A program made the position numbers and the translations under genes. Below are positions 19,224 to 28,334 of a stretch of DNA of 64,000 nt, in pieces. Under the pieces are notes generated by a model that made no database searches, was not told the DNA's origin, and saw only the letters and a program-made list of their open reading frames with translations. Where the stretch lies: contig NZ_VJZS01000012.1 in NCBI RefSeq assembly GCF_007097385.1, forward strand, positions 1 through 64,000. The letters run 5' to 3'. The stretch comes from Flavobacterium sp. ZT3R18. GTDB taxonomy: Bacteria; Bacteroidota; Bacteroidia; Flavobacteriales; Flavobacteriaceae. Position 1 is the stretch's first letter; the number at the start of each line of letters is the position of its first letter.

Positions 19224-20570
19224 ATGAAGAAATTTATTGAATCAATAAGTAATGTTTGGAAAATAGAAGAACTAAAAAATAGAATTCTTATTACTTTAGG
19301 TCTACTTCTTGTTTATCGTTTTGGTGCCCATGTTACGCTTCCTGGAATTGACGCAACTCAATTGACTGGATTAGCGGGACAAACCAAAAATGGATTAGGA
19401 TCTATTCTAGACATGTTTACCGGAGGTGCATTTTCTAAAGCTTCAGTTTTTGCTTTAGGGATTATGCCTTATATTTCTGCATCTATTGTTGTTCAACTTA
19501 TGGGAATTGCGATTCCTTACTTGCAAAAACTACAAAGTGATGGGGAAAGTGGTAGAAAAAAAATCAATCAAATTACCCGTTGGTTAACTATTGTTATAAC
19601 TTTAGTACAAGGACCAACTTATATCTACAATCTTTACAGAACTTTACCTAGTTCAGCTTTTTTATTAGGGTTTAACTCTTTTGAATTCTTATTTTCTTCA
19701 GTGGTTATCTTGGTTACTGGTACAATTTTTGCCATGTGGTTAGGAGAAAAAATTACTGATAAAGGAATTGGAAACGGAATTTCCCTTTTGATCATGGTTG
19801 GTATTTTGGCTAGGTTGCCACAAGCTTTCATTCAAGAATTTACAACAAGAGTTACTAATAACAATGGTGGACCAATGTTATTGGTTATTGAAATCATTAT
19901 TTGGTTACTTGTTATTATTTCTTGTGTTTTGTTAGTTATGGCTATTAGAAAAATTCCAGTACAGTATGCTCGTCGTACTACTTCTGGTGATTTCGAACAA
20001 GATATGATGGGTGGTAACAGACAATGGATTCCGTTAAAGCTTAATGCATCTGGTGTAATGCCAATTATATTTGCACAAGCGATTATGTTTATTCCTGCTG
20101 CTGTTGCTGGTTTGTCTAAATCAGATGCATCTCAATCTATCGTTGGAGCTTTTAGTAACATGTTTGGATTTTGGTATAATTTTGTTTTTGCAACTTTGAT
20201 AGTTGTATTTACTTTCTTTTATACTGCAATTACAGTGCCTACTAACAAGATGTCTGATGATTTAAAGAGAAGCGGTGGTTTCATACCAGGTGTAAGACCA
20301 GGTGTTGAGACTTCAGATTATCTTGATAAAGTGATGTCTTTAATAACTTTTCCAGGATCTTTATTTCTTGCTTTGATAGCTGTGTTCCCAGCAATTGTTG
20401 TAAGTCTTATGGATGTTCAACAATCTTGGGCTATGTTTTTTGGAGGGACTTCATTGATAATTATGGTTGGAGTTGCAATAGATACGATTCAACAAATTAA
20501 TTCATACTTGTTAAACAAACATTATGACGGTTTGATGAAGAGTGGTAAAAATAGAAAAGCAGTAGCTTAA
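19224..20570 (+). CDS. secY: Protein translocase subunit SecY
   Basis: The 448-aa central channel subunit of the Sec translocon in the inner membrane. About ten hydrophobic segments are visible. Signature stretches include the plug-region LDMFTGGAFSKASVFALGIMP and the cytosolic loops with RRTTSGDFEQDMMGGNRQWI and GFIPGVRPG. It lies in the usual place between rplO and infA. There is no adk or map gene between secY and infA, unlike many Firmicutes. Confidence 0.97.
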   Translation: MKKFIESISNVWKIEELKNRILITLGLLLVYRFGAHVTLPGIDATQLTGLAGQTKNGLGSILDMFTGGAFSKASVFALGIMPYISASIVVQLMGIAIPYLQKLQSDGESGRKKINQITRWLTIVITLVQGPTYIYNLYRTLPSSAFLLGFNSFEFLFSSVVILVTGTIFAMWLGEKITDKGIGNGISLLIMVGILARLPQAFIQEFTTRVTNNNGGPMLLVIEIIIWLLVIISCVLLVMAIRKIPVQYARRTTSGDFEQDMMGGNRQWIPLKLNASGVMPIIFAQAIMFIPAAVAGLSKSDASQSIVGAFSNMFGFWYNFVFATLIVVFTFFYTAITVPTNKMSDDLKRSGGFIPGVRPGVETSDYLDKVMSLITFPGSLFLALIAVFPAIVVSLMDVQQSWAMFFGGTSLIIMVGVAIDTIQQINSYLLNKHYDGLMKSGKNRKAVA

Positions 20571-20573
20571 CTT

Positions 20574-20789
20574 ATGGCAAAACAATCAGCAATAGAACAA
20601 GACGGATCTATCATCGAAGCATTATCAAATGCGATGTTCCGTGTAGAGTTAGAAAATGGACATATCGTAATTGCTCATATTTCTGGAAAGATGCGTATGC
20701 ATTACATCAAATTATTACCTGGTGATAAAGTGAAACTAGAAATGAGTCCTTATGATTTGTCAAAAGCAAGAATTACTTATAGATATTAA
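20574..20789 (+). CDS. infA: Translation initiation factor IF-1
   Basis: A 71-aa OB-fold protein that occupies the A site during initiation. It begins [20 protein letters not shown] and contains [20 protein letters not shown] and [18 protein letters not shown]. It is only three bases after secY, so the two are likely coupled. Confidence 0.96.
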   Translation: MAKQSAIEQDGSIIEALSNAMFRVELENGHIVIAHISGKMRMHYIKLLPGDKVKLEMSPYDLSKARITYRY

Positions 20790-20801
20790 AGGATATTCAC
20801 T

Positions 20802-20918
20802 ATGAAAGTTAGAGCATCAGTAAAAAAGAGAAGTCCCGAGTGCAAAATTGTGCGTAGAAAAGGGAGATTGTACGTAATAAACAAAAAGAATCCTAGATTT
20901 AAACAAAGACAAGGATAA
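20802..20918 (+). CDS. rpmJ: 50S ribosomal protein L36, zinc-ligand-poor form
   Basis: A 38-aa protein, begun by an ATG at 20802 and ended by the TAA at 20916-20918, between infA and rpsM. It starts [11 protein letters not shown] and ends NPRFKQRQG. Against the classic Cys-Cys-Cys-His form (positions 11, 14, 27, 33) it has Ser11, Cys14, Asn27 and Phe33. Three of four zinc ligands are therefore replaced and it should not bind zinc. Confidence 0.95.
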   Translation: MKVRASVKKRSPECKIVRRKGRLYVINKKNPRFKQRQG

Positions 20919-20920
20919 TT

Positions 20921-21295
20921 ATGGCAAGAATAGCAGGGGTAGATATCCCGAAAAATAAGAGAGGTGTTATAGCACTTACCTACATCTTCGGATTAGGAAA
21001 TAGTAGAGCAATTGAGATTTTAGAAAAAGCTCAAGTTAGCCAAGATAAAAAAGTTCAAGATTGGAATGATGACGAGATCGGAGCAATTCGTGAGGCGGTA
21101 TCAGCTTTCAAAATTGAAGGAGAATTACGTTCTGAGGTTTCTTTAAACATCAAACGTTTAATGGATATTGGTTGTTATAGAGGTATCCGTCATAGAACTG
21201 GTCTTCCTTTAAGAGGACAAAGAACTAAAAACAACTCTAGAACAAGAAAAGGTAAAAGAAAAACTGTTGCAAACAAGAAAAAAGCAACTAAATAA
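20921..21295 (+). CDS. rpsM: 30S ribosomal protein S13
   Basis: A 124-aa head protein that contacts the P-site tRNA and forms inter-subunit bridges. It begins [20 protein letters not shown] and ends in a basic tail after [18 protein letters not shown]. It opens the alpha-type part of the cluster, two bases after rpmJ. Confidence 0.97.
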   Translation: MARIAGVDIPKNKRGVIALTYIFGLGNSRAIEILEKAQVSQDKKVQDWNDDEIGAIREAVSAFKIEGELRSEVSLNIKRLMDIGCYRGIRHRTGLPLRGQRTKNNSRTRKGKRKTVANKKKATK

Positions 21296-21303
21296 TAAGT
21301 AAT

Positions 21304-21687
21304 ATGGCTAAAGCAACTGCAAAAAAACGTAAAGTTATCGTTGAATCAACGGGAGAAGCTCATATTTCTGCTACCTTCAATAACATCATCATTTCTTTGA
21401 CTAACAAAAAAGGTGAAGTTATTTCTTGGTCTTCGGCTGGTAAAATGGGTTTTAGAGGTTCTAAAAAGAACACTCCATACGCGGCTCAAATGGCAGCAGA
21501 AGATTGTAGTAAAGTAGCTCTTGAGGCTGGACTTAAAAAAGTGAAAGTTTATGTAAAAGGACCAGGAAACGGACGTGAGTCTGCTATCCGTTCTTTGCAT
21601 AACGGTGGTATTGAAGTTACAGAGATTATCGATGTTACTCCAATGCCTCACAATGGATGTCGTCCTCCAAAAAGACGTAGAGTTTAA
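21304..21687 (+). CDS. rpsK: 30S ribosomal protein S11
   Basis: A 127-aa platform protein at the mRNA exit. Diagnostic segments are [20 protein letters not shown] and [18 protein letters not shown] at the C-terminus. The gap to rpsD is 93 bases; a short overlapping reading frame there was judged spurious. Confidence 0.97.
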   Translation: MAKATAKKRKVIVESTGEAHISATFNNIIISLTNKKGEVISWSSAGKMGFRGSKKNTPYAAQMAAEDCSKVALEAGLKKVKVYVKGPGNGRESAIRSLHNGGIEVTEIIDVTPMPHNGCRPPKRRRV

Positions 21688-21780
21688 TACTCAAAAATTA
21701 TTATAGTATAAATCTAGATTGAAAAAAGATTATCGAAGGATAAGACCTGAATTCATAATCTCAATCTTAAACAATTTAAA

Positions 21781-22386
21781 ATGGCAAGATATACTGGTCC
21801 TAGTACAAGAATCGCTCGTAAATTTGGCGAGGCAATTTTCGGAGACGATAAAGCTTTCGAAAAAAGAAATTACCCACCCGGACAACACGGGATGGCTAAG
21901 AAAAGAGGTAAAAAATCTGAATTTGCTGTTCAGTTAATGGAAAAGCAAAAAGCTAAATATTCTTATGGAATTTTAGAAAAACAATTCAGAGGTTTATTCA
22001 AAAAAGCATCAGCTACTAAAGGTGTTACTGGTGAAGTTTTGTTACAATTGTGTGAAGCAAGATTAGATAACGTTGTTTTTAGAATGGGAATTGCTCCTTC
22101 TAGAAGAGGTGCTCGTCAAATCGTTTCTCACCGTCACATTACAGTAAACGGAGAAAATGTAAATATTCCTTCTTATCACTTGAAACCAGGTGATGTAGTA
22201 GGTGTTCGTGAAAAATCTAAATCTATAGAGGCTATCGAACGTTCTTTATCAAATTCAAGTCATGTTTATGAGTGGATTACATGGAATAATGAAACTAAAA
22301 CAGGTACGTTTGTTACTGTTCCTGCTAGACTTCAAATTCCAGAAAACATCAAAGAACAATTAATCGTAGAGTTGTACAACAAATAA
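21781..22386 (+). CDS. rpsD: 30S ribosomal protein S4, zinc-independent form
   Basis: A 201-aa primary 16S rRNA-binding protein that starts 30S body assembly. The start [20 protein letters not shown] lacks the N-terminal zinc cysteines of the C+ form. The S4 RNA-binding domain contains [20 protein letters not shown] and [13 protein letters not shown]. The family also includes translational repressors, but no regulatory site was recognised. Confidence 0.97.
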   Translation: MARYTGPSTRIARKFGEAIFGDDKAFEKRNYPPGQHGMAKKRGKKSEFAVQLMEKQKAKYSYGILEKQFRGLFKKASATKGVTGEVLLQLCEARLDNVVFRMGIAPSRRGARQIVSHRHITVNGENVNIPSYHLKPGDVVGVREKSKSIEAIERSLSNSSHVYEWITWNNETKTGTFVTVPARLQIPENIKEQLIVELYNK

Positions 22387-22407
22387 TAATTGACTTAGTC
22401 GAAATTT

Positions 22408-23400
22408 ATGGCAATATTTAATTTTCAGAAGCCCGATAAAGTTATCATGATCGATTCAACCGATTTTGAAGGTAAATTTGAATTTAGACCTTTAGAACCA
22501 GGTTACGGATTGACCGTTGGTAATGCACTTAGAAGAGTTTTGCTTTCAGCATTAGAAGGTTATGCAATTACATCTGTTCGTATAGAAGGTGTAGATCATG
22601 AATTTTCTACTATTTCAGGTGTTGTTGAGGACGTTACCGAAATTATCCTTAATCTTAAACAAGTACGTTTCAAACGTCAAATTGAAGATATCGATAATGA
22701 ATCAGTTACTATTTCTGTTTCAGGTAAAGATCAATTAACAGCTGGTGATTTTCAAAAATTCATCTCAGGTTTTCAAGTTCTGAATCCAGAACTAGTTATC
22801 TGTAATTTAGATAGTAAAATCAAACTGAATTTCGATTTAACTATCGAAAAAGGTAGAGGATATGTTCCTGCTGAAGAGAACAAAAAACAGAATGCTGCAA
22901 TAGGAACTATTTTTACTGACTCAATTTTTACTCCGGTGAAAAATGTTAAGTATGCAATTGAAAACTTCCGTGTAGAGCAAAAAACAGATTACGAAAAATT
23001 GGTTTTTGAAATAAAAACTGATGGTTCTATCAATCCTAAAGATGCTCTTACTGAAGCTGCAAAAGTTTTAATTCACCATTTCATGTTGTTTTCTGACGAA
23101 AGAATTACACTAGAGGCTGACGAAATTGCACAAACAGAATCTTATGACGAAGAGTCATTGCATATGAGACAATTGCTTAAAACTAAGCTTGTTGATATGG
23201 ATTTATCTGTAAGAGCATTAAATTGCTTGAAAGCGGCTGAAGTTGATACACTTGGTGATTTAGTATCGTTCAACAAAAATGACCTAATGAAATTTCGTAA
23301 TTTCGGTAAAAAATCTTTAACAGAACTAGATGAACTAGTAGCTATTAAGAATTTGAACTTCGGAATGGATTTAGCAAAATACAAACTAGATAAAGAATAA
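22408..23400 (+). CDS. rpoA: RNA polymerase alpha subunit
   Basis: The 330-aa scaffold subunit of RNA polymerase. The N-terminal dimerisation domain has [20 protein letters not shown]. The C-terminal domain (about residues 255-325) has the helix-hairpin-helix region [19 protein letters not shown] and [16 protein letters not shown]. It is followed by rplQ, as is standard. Confidence 0.98.
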   Translation: MAIFNFQKPDKVIMIDSTDFEGKFEFRPLEPGYGLTVGNALRRVLLSALEGYAITSVRIEGVDHEFSTISGVVEDVTEIILNLKQVRFKRQIEDIDNESVTISVSGKDQLTAGDFQKFISGFQVLNPELVICNLDSKIKLNFDLTIEKGRGYVPAEENKKQNAAIGTIFTDSIFTPVKNVKYAIENFRVEQKTDYEKLVFEIKTDGSINPKDALTEAAKVLIHHFMLFSDERITLEADEIAQTESYDEESLHMRQLLKTKLVDMDLSVRALNCLKAAEVDTLGDLVSFNKNDLMKFRNFGKKSLTELDELVAIKNLNFGMDLAKYKLDKE

Positions 23401-23406
23401 TTAAGT

Positions 23407-23423
23407 CCCCGCTAAAAGTGGGG
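23407..23423 (+). promoter_or_regulatory. GC-rich hairpin between rpoA and rplQ
   Basis: CCCCGC (23407-23412) can pair with GTGGGG (23418-23423) around a TAAAA loop. It has no T run, so it is not an intrinsic terminator. It may stabilise or separate the rpoA and rplQ parts of the message. It resembles the hairpin at the start of the rpsL transcript. Confidence 0.45.
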
Positions 23424-23440
23424 GTTAAATTTACATAGCA

Positions 23441-23929
23441 ATGAGACACGGAAAAAAATTCAATCACTTAAGCAGACAGACTGCGCATAGAAAATCTATG
23501 TTAGCTAATATGGCTTGTTCTCTTATCGAGCACAAACGTATTAACACTACTGTTGCTAAGGCTAAAGCGCTTAAACAATTCGTTGAGCCGCTTATAACAA
23601 AATCAAAAGAAGATACAACTCACAATCGTCGTATCGTTTTTGCTTACTTACGTAGCAAATATGCAGTAACTGACTTGTTCAGAGATGTAGCTGCTAAAGT
23701 AGGTGACCGTCCAGGTGGATACACTCGTATCATTAAAGTTGGAAATCGTTTAGGAGATAATGCTGATATGGCAATGATCGAATTAGTAGATTTCAATGAA
23801 CTTTACAATGGTGGTAAAAAAGAAGTTAAAAAAGCAAAAAGCCGTCGTGGTGGAAAAGCTAAAAAAGGAGATGAAGCTACTGAAGCTCCAGCTGCTGATG
23901 CTGAAACTACAACTGAAGCTGCTGAATAA
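23441..23929 (+). CDS. rplQ: 50S ribosomal protein L17
   Basis: A 162-aa protein near the exit tunnel. The core is typical ([59 protein letters not shown]). It has a C-terminal extension of about 35 residues relative to E. coli L17, first Lys-rich and then Ala/Glu/Thr-rich and acidic. Such tails occur in Bacteroidota. It is the last gene of the superoperon, just before a strong terminator. Confidence 0.97.
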   Translation: MRHGKKFNHLSRQTAHRKSMLANMACSLIEHKRINTTVAKAKALKQFVEPLITKSKEDTTHNRRIVFAYLRSKYAVTDLFRDVAAKVGDRPGGYTRIIKVGNRLGDNADMAMIELVDFNELYNGGKKEVKKAKSRRGGKAKKGDEATEAPAADAETTTEAAE

Positions 23930-23956
23930 TTATGAAAATAATCATTCAATAATATT

Positions 23957-23992
23957 AAAGGATAAACTATTTATAGTTTATCCTTTTTTTTT
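23957..23992 (+). terminator. Intrinsic terminator of the ribosomal superoperon
   Basis: A perfect 13-bp stem (23957-23969 with 23974-23986) with a 4-nt TTTA loop leads into a run of T. It lies 27 bases after the rplQ stop codon. Confidence 0.9.
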
Positions 23993-24185
23993 GATTTATT
24001 GTAAAGGAAAATCTATTCTAAAAGAGATCTTTTATTCTAAAGAAATTTTATTTTAAAATGGGAACGCCGAAAATTATGTTGCTTAATTCTCAATTATACA
24101 TTTGACTTTGTCTTATGTTATAATTGTTTTAATGAGACTCTTTTTTGTGAATAATGTAAACTGACTTAATTATTTTTTAAAAACA
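23993..24185. other. Intergenic region before carA, no gene seen
   Basis: AT-rich DNA between the superoperon terminator and the carA promoter. No convincing reading frame, RNA gene or repeat was found. Confidence 0.6.
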
Positions 24186-24216
24186 TTGCATTCACTGTTT
24201 TAAAAAATTAAATTTG
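24186..24216 (+). promoter_or_regulatory. Bacteroidota-type promoter for carA
   Basis: TTG (24186-24188), a 20-base spacer and TAAATTTG (24209-24216) match the consensus. The leader would be about 70 nt. No pyrimidine-responsive structure was recognised in it. Confidence 0.7.
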
Positions 24217-24292
24217 CACAATATTTGAAATACACATGAAACGAGTTTTTCGAGTTACATGCGACAATTAAAAAAATAATAGAAATAAACGA

Positions 24293-25393
24293 ATGAAATA
24301 TACAACACGAAAAAGCGCCATACTTCTATTAAGTGATGGAACAATCTTTCACGGTAAATCTATTGGAATTAGCGGGAAGACTTTTGGAGAAGTTTGTTTT
24401 AATACTGGAATGACAGGGTATCAAGAGATTTTTACTGATCCTTCTTATTTTGGTCAATTGATGGTTGCCACAAATGCCCACATCGGAAATTATGGAGTAA
24501 ATGACAAAGAAGTAGAATCAAACAGTATTAAAATTGCTGGATTGGTTTGTAAAAATTTCAGTTTTAATTACTCTCGTGAAGATTCATCAGGAAGTTTAGA
24601 AGATTATTTTACCAAACAAAATTTAATTTGTATTTCGGATGTAGATACACGCGCTTTGGTAAGCTATATTCGTGACAATGGAGCTATGAATGCCGTTATT
24701 TGTACGGATGATACTTCTGTAGAAGATTTGAAAGCTTTGTTGTCTGAAGTGCCAGATATGAAAGGATTAGAATTGGCTTCTAAAGTTTCTACTACTGAGC
24801 CTTATTTTTATGGAGATGAAAATGCAACCTACAAAATAGCCGCTTTAGATTTAGGAATTAAAGAAAATATACTTCGTAATCTTGCCAAAAGGGATTGCTA
24901 CATAAAAGTTTTTCCTTTTGATTCTACTTACCAAGATTTGTCTGCTTTCAATCCAGATGGTTACTTCTTGTCTAATGGTCCTGGGGATCCAGATCCATTA
25001 GAGAGTGCTATTCAAGTTGCCAAAGATATTCTAGCTAATGATAAACCTTTGTTTGGAATCTGTTTGGGACACCAAGTAATTGCATTGGCAAATGGAGTTT
25101 CTACCTATAAAATGTTTAATGGGCATAGAGGAATTAATCATCCTGTAAAAAATATAATTACTGGAAAAGGAGAGATTACTTCTCAAAATCATGGTTTTGC
25201 CGTGAATAAAGAAGAATTAGACAATCATCCAGATCTAGAAATTACACATCTTCATCTTAACGATGGAACTGTAGCGGGTATGCGTATGAAGAATAAAAAT
25301 TGTTTCTCTGTACAGTATCATCCAGAAGCGAGTCCTGGTCCACACGACTCTTCTTATCTTTTTGATCAATTTATTGAGAATATAAAAAAATAA
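24293..25393 (+). CDS. carA: Carbamoyl-phosphate synthase small subunit
   Basis: The 366-aa glutamine amidotransferase subunit that supplies ammonia to CarB for carbamoyl phosphate, used for arginine and pyrimidines. The class-I amidotransferase triad is visible: Cys257 in GICLGHQ and His343 with Glu345 in YHPE. The N-terminal domain contains EVCFNTGMTGYQEIFTDPSY. carB is not adjacent; the gene stands alone between its own promoter and terminator. Confidence 0.96.
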   Translation: MKYTTRKSAILLLSDGTIFHGKSIGISGKTFGEVCFNTGMTGYQEIFTDPSYFGQLMVATNAHIGNYGVNDKEVESNSIKIAGLVCKNFSFNYSREDSSGSLEDYFTKQNLICISDVDTRALVSYIRDNGAMNAVICTDDTSVEDLKALLSEVPDMKGLELASKVSTTEPYFYGDENATYKIAALDLGIKENILRNLAKRDCYIKVFPFDSTYQDLSAFNPDGYFLSNGPGDPDPLESAIQVAKDILANDKPLFGICLGHQVIALANGVSTYKMFNGHRGINHPVKNIITGKGEITSQNHGFAVNKEELDNHPDLEITHLHLNDGTVAGMRMKNKNCFSVQYHPEASPGPHDSSYLFDQFIENIKK

Positions 25394-25404
25394 ATAGCTT
25401 TTAG

Positions 25405-25441
25405 AAAACCGATTCAATCCTTTGTTGAATCGGTTTTTTTT
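25405..25441 (+). terminator. Intrinsic terminator after carA
   Basis: A perfect 13-bp stem (25405-25417 with 25425-25437) closes a 7-nt loop and ends in a T run, 11 bases after the carA stop codon. Confidence 0.9.
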
Positions 25442-25512
25442 ATGATCTCTGTTAGGGTGTTTTGTTATTGATTATTTAAAATTACGTCTTCAAAGTTTTG
25501 TAATTAAATGCT

Positions 25513-25520
25513 TAAGTTTG
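25513..25520 (+). promoter_or_regulatory. Possible -7 element directly before the AraC-type gene
   Basis: TAAGTTTG matches TAnnTTTG and ends only four bases before the ATG at 25525. If used, transcription would start at about the A of the ATG and the mRNA would be leaderless. No good -33 TTG at 19-20 bases was found, which lowers confidence. Confidence 0.4.
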
Positions 25521-25524
25521 TAGC

Positions 25525-26403
25525 ATGAATAAGACTATTAAAATTATATCATCGGAGGAATTTCCAAGACAATTTATGTCTGATGCTTCTTTAGATTTTG
25601 ATTTCTTAAAAACTCCTTTACAGATCTATGATTTGAATACTACAACTGAGTATATTCAAATTCCGACTCCGCTTTTTAGGCCTGATTATAATTCTATAGT
25701 TCATGTTACCAAGGGAAATGCGAAACAACAAGTAGATAACGAGGTAATCTCAATAACGGAGAACGATGTTTTGTTTGTAAAGCAAGGTCATATTACCGCT
25801 ATGAAAGAAATTGATCAGGTTATAACGGGTCATTTTGTTTTATTTGAGGAAAGCGTCCTGAATCACATTCTGTCTAAACAGGAGTTGATACAGATTTTTG
25901 CTACTAATTCAGTAATTAAACTTCCAAAAGAAACGAGTGTATGGCTTAATTCTTTGTTTTGTTTATTAGGTCAAGAATTTCGGGATGAAAATTCCAATAT
26001 TGAAATTTGTTATTCGCTTATGCAGGCAGCTTTTCAAAAAATTATTTCTTCAAATAAAGAACTTAATAAAACCGTAAACCGTGGTAATGAAATCACTTTT
26101 ACCTTTAAAGAGTTGGTTTATAAATACCATAGTCAAGATAAATCGGTATCCTTTTATGCCGATAAATTAAAAATTTCTGTAAATTATCTGAATAGGTGCA
26201 TTAAGCAAACTACTGGAATAGCTCCAAAAGAATGGATCAACAACGTTAGTATCCTGCAAAGCCAGATACTCTTACAAGATTTGACTAAAGATATTTCAGA
26301 AATTGCGTTTGAGTTGAATTACGAGGACCCTTCTTATTTTGGGCGACTTTTCAAAAAAATAACAGGTACAACTCCTTCTCAGTACCGAAGTTCACTTGAG
26401 TAA
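25525..26403 (+). CDS. AraC-family transcriptional regulator
   Basis: A 292-aa protein with an N-terminal cupin-like sensing domain (about residues 40-130) and a C-terminal AraC double helix-turn-helix (about 185-290). Signature elements are SVSFYADKLKISVNYLNRCI in the first HTH and DISEIAFELNYEDPSYFGRLFKK in the second, the most conserved part of the family. The gene precedes a putative outer-membrane protein, a DUF2141 protein and a tripartite ABC exporter in the same direction, so it may regulate them. A 300-base repeat-containing gap separates them. The inducer is unknown. Confidence 0.9.
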   Translation: MNKTIKIISSEEFPRQFMSDASLDFDFLKTPLQIYDLNTTTEYIQIPTPLFRPDYNSIVHVTKGNAKQQVDNEVISITENDVLFVKQGHITAMKEIDQVITGHFVLFEESVLNHILSKQELIQIFATNSVIKLPKETSVWLNSLFCLLGQEFRDENSNIEICYSLMQAAFQKIISSNKELNKTVNRGNEITFTFKELVYKYHSQDKSVSFYADKLKISVNYLNRCIKQTTGIAPKEWINNVSILQSQILLQDLTKDISEIAFELNYEDPSYFGRLFKKITGTTPSQYRSSLE

Positions 26404-26439
26404 ATGTTTCAAAATAAATCCTGCAATTACTTCACTATA

Positions 26440-26660
26440 AAGTCTATTTTCATAGGTGTTCAGTGAACTTCGTTTTGCCTCGTTCTTTTGCCCTTTTTCT
26501 GCGTTAAAAAATCTTTGAATAGCTGGGCTATTGAAAGATTTTTTGCCTTGAAAAAGACCAAAATAACTTCGTCAAATTTTGCATGGTTTATTTCAAAACC
26601 TTTACTACGCACGATTTGTCCGAGTAACGGCAAACTATATCCTAACAGCAATTATTGTTT
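26440..26660. repeat. Candidate dispersed element with a 17-bp hairpin
   Basis: The 331-base gap between the AraC-type gene and the next gene holds a strong hairpin: 26506-26523 pairs with 26527-26544, with a 3-nt loop and a single G-G mismatch. Short open frames exist on both strands (about 63-67 codons) but look like by-products of the repeat. It resembles the palindromic intergenic elements common in Flavobacterium genomes. The assignment as a dispersed repeat is inference, since only one copy is in the window. Confidence 0.5.
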
Positions 26661-26734
26661 TAACCGCACCTTTGTCTTAAGAAAATCTTAGAGGGCTGAT
26701 ACAGCTCGTGTGTTTAAATTTAATAAATGTTATT

Positions 26735-27652
26735 TTGAAAAAAGTACTATCATTGGTTTTGTTAGCCTTGTTTATTGGTCTTCCAAATAAATTTTATGCT
26801 CAATTAATAACAGATGGCGCTGGGGTTGGCGTTACTGTAAACGGAAAAAGTAGCTTTAAGTATTTGTCTTCCGAAAATCCGTATTTTGGAAATGAATTCA
26901 AATATACCACCTACGATTATTGGTTGCCAATACCCTCTTTTAAAATTGGAAGAACCCGTATTCTTGGGACAGTCAACTATCGCATATTGGACTTTACATT
27001 CGATACGGAGATAGTGGTTAGTCCGAATTACATCACAAAAATACAAGAGATCAAACCTACCATTGTTGTACGGCGTCCTTTTGGAAAAAGATGGGCCACT
27101 TTTGGAATTCTCATACCTACGGTTGCTTCTGATTTCAAAAACTCGTTTTCGATGAATGATATGGTATTCGATGGCATTTTTGGAGTTTCAAAAAAGTTTG
27201 GAGGAAAATCGAATCTTGAAATCGGGATTGGTCCTCATGTTATGTATGCTTTTGGTAAGTTTTTGATAACGCCTGCTATATCTGTAGATTATAAGAGTAA
27301 TGACGGTAAATGGTTTGCTCAGCTATACTGGCCAAGAGTGAATGCTTTTCGAAAACTCGGCAATAGCACGCAGGTTGGGGTGGCGGGATCGATAGACTGG
27401 ACACTTCATAATTTACAAAACTACAAGAATAATGAAGGCGCAGAGATTGATTATGCCCAGTTCTCGGCTATTCATGGTGGCTTGCAAATTAGTCAACGTC
27501 TTTTTGATAGCTTTTGGCTTCAGTTGCAAGGAGGTGTGGGATTTGCAAACAGTTACACGTTGTTTAGTTCTAAGAATGACACCATTAGTAAGTACAAGGC
27601 AAAAGAAATGCCTTATGTGAAAATGATGCTAACCTACCGTTTTGGAAAATAA
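26735..27652 (+). CDS. Putative outer-membrane beta-barrel protein (DUF6268-like?)
   Basis: About 305 aa from a TTG at 26735; a GTG at 26708 would add nine residues. The shorter form is preferred because it begins directly with a signal peptide (KKVLSLVLLALFIGLP, cleavage near FYAQ). No in-frame ATG is available. The rest alternates polar and hydrophobic residues with many aromatic residues and ends MLTYRFGK, a pattern of an outer-membrane beta-barrel. I do not recognise a function; the DUF6268 suggestion is tentative. It is followed after 44 bases by the DUF2141 gene, so they are probably cotranscribed. Confidence 0.65.
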   Translation: MKKVLSLVLLALFIGLPNKFYAQLITDGAGVGVTVNGKSSFKYLSSENPYFGNEFKYTTYDYWLPIPSFKIGRTRILGTVNYRILDFTFDTEIVVSPNYITKIQEIKPTIVVRRPFGKRWATFGILIPTVASDFKNSFSMNDMVFDGIFGVSKKFGGKSNLEIGIGPHVMYAFGKFLITPAISVDYKSNDGKWFAQLYWPRVNAFRKLGNSTQVGVAGSIDWTLHNLQNYKNNEGAEIDYAQFSAIHGGLQISQRLFDSFWLQLQGGVGFANSYTLFSSKNDTISKYKAKEMPYVKMMLTYRFGK

Positions 27653-27696
27653 TATCAAAAAACGAATTCAATAACAATAAATTAAAAAAAGAGAAA

Positions 27697-28110
27697 ATGA
27701 AAAAATCAATTCTAAGTGTTCTAGTATTTGGGGTGTCGTATTTTGTTAATGCGCAACAGCTAAAAATGAATGTTGATGTGACCAATGTTCAAAAAGGGAA
27801 GGGGACTGTCGTGCTGAATGTTTACGACAAAAAAGAAAATTTTCTTAAAACTGCCTACTTCACTAAGGTTCAAAAGGCAAATCAAGAAATCCTGAAATTT
27901 CAAGTTGACTTGCCAAGAGGGACTTATGCCATTACCGTTTTTCAAGATTTGGATAATAACGGTGATCTAAAAAGCAGCTGGTTGGGGATTCCTAAAGAGC
28001 CCGTAGGAAACAGCACTAATTTTAAGCCAGACGGCGGTGCGCCTACATTTCGTGATTGCTCTATTTATGTTTTAAAAAATGATTCAAAAATTACAATAGA
28101 TCTTTATTAG
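27697..28110 (+). CDS. DUF2141 domain-containing exported protein
   Basis: A 137-aa secreted or periplasmic protein. It has a signal peptide (about residues 1-19, ending VNAQ) and a beta-sandwich with the DUF2141 pattern: VDVTNVQKGKGTVVLNVYDK, then LPRGTYAITVFQDLDNNGDL and GIPKEPVGNSTNF. The family has no proven biochemical role. It follows the putative outer-membrane protein in the same direction and is separated from the ABC exporter by an inverted-repeat region. Confidence 0.85.
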   Translation: MKKSILSVLVFGVSYFVNAQQLKMNVDVTNVQKGKGTVVLNVYDKKENFLKTAYFTKVQKANQEILKFQVDLPRGTYAITVFQDLDNNGDLKSSWLGIPKEPVGNSTNFKPDGGAPTFRDCSIYVLKNDSKITIDLY

Positions 28111-28117
28111 GAATTAT

Positions 28118-28293
28118 TCAGTTTTCAGTCTCAGTCTCAGTTTTGGTCTCAGTTTTGAGAGTTAGTTGAGAATTTTGAACATTGGCGAGTTTATAATGCT
28201 ATTTAAAAAAAAGTGACTCAATTTTAATTACCAACACCTTTTTTTGGACTGAAAACTGTGACTGCGACTGAAAACTGCGACTAAAACTGAGAA
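28118..28293. repeat. Inverted repeat of CAGT-rich units before the ABC operon
   Basis: The left arm (28118-28158) contains several CTCAGTTTT/CAGTCTCAG units. The right arm (28247-28291) is an imperfect reverse complement (ACTGAAAACTG, GACTAAAACTGAG). Together they would fold into a long, imperfect, internally repetitive hairpin. It looks like a dispersed intergenic repeat. Confidence 0.65.
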
Positions 28294-28334
28294 TCATCGG
28301 AAGAAAACATAAACTTAAATCTTGATATTAAATT

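Noticed and set aside
21719..21937. A 72-codon frame overlapping the rpsD start
   Set aside because: It is out of frame with rpsD, covers its conserved N-terminus and has no independent support.
23407..23423. Intrinsic terminator between rpoA and rplQ
   Set aside because: The GC-rich hairpin is not followed by a T run, and rplQ is the normal continuation of the operon.
23796..24056. An 86-codon frame overlapping the rplQ end and the terminator
   Set aside because: It is a shifted reading of the Lys/Ala-rich rplQ tail and runs through the intrinsic terminator.
26460..26691. Short open frames on both strands (63 and 67 codons) after the AraC-type gene
   Set aside because: They are read through a hairpin repeat, overlap each other on opposite strands and lack start signals. 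Listed as a repeat instead.
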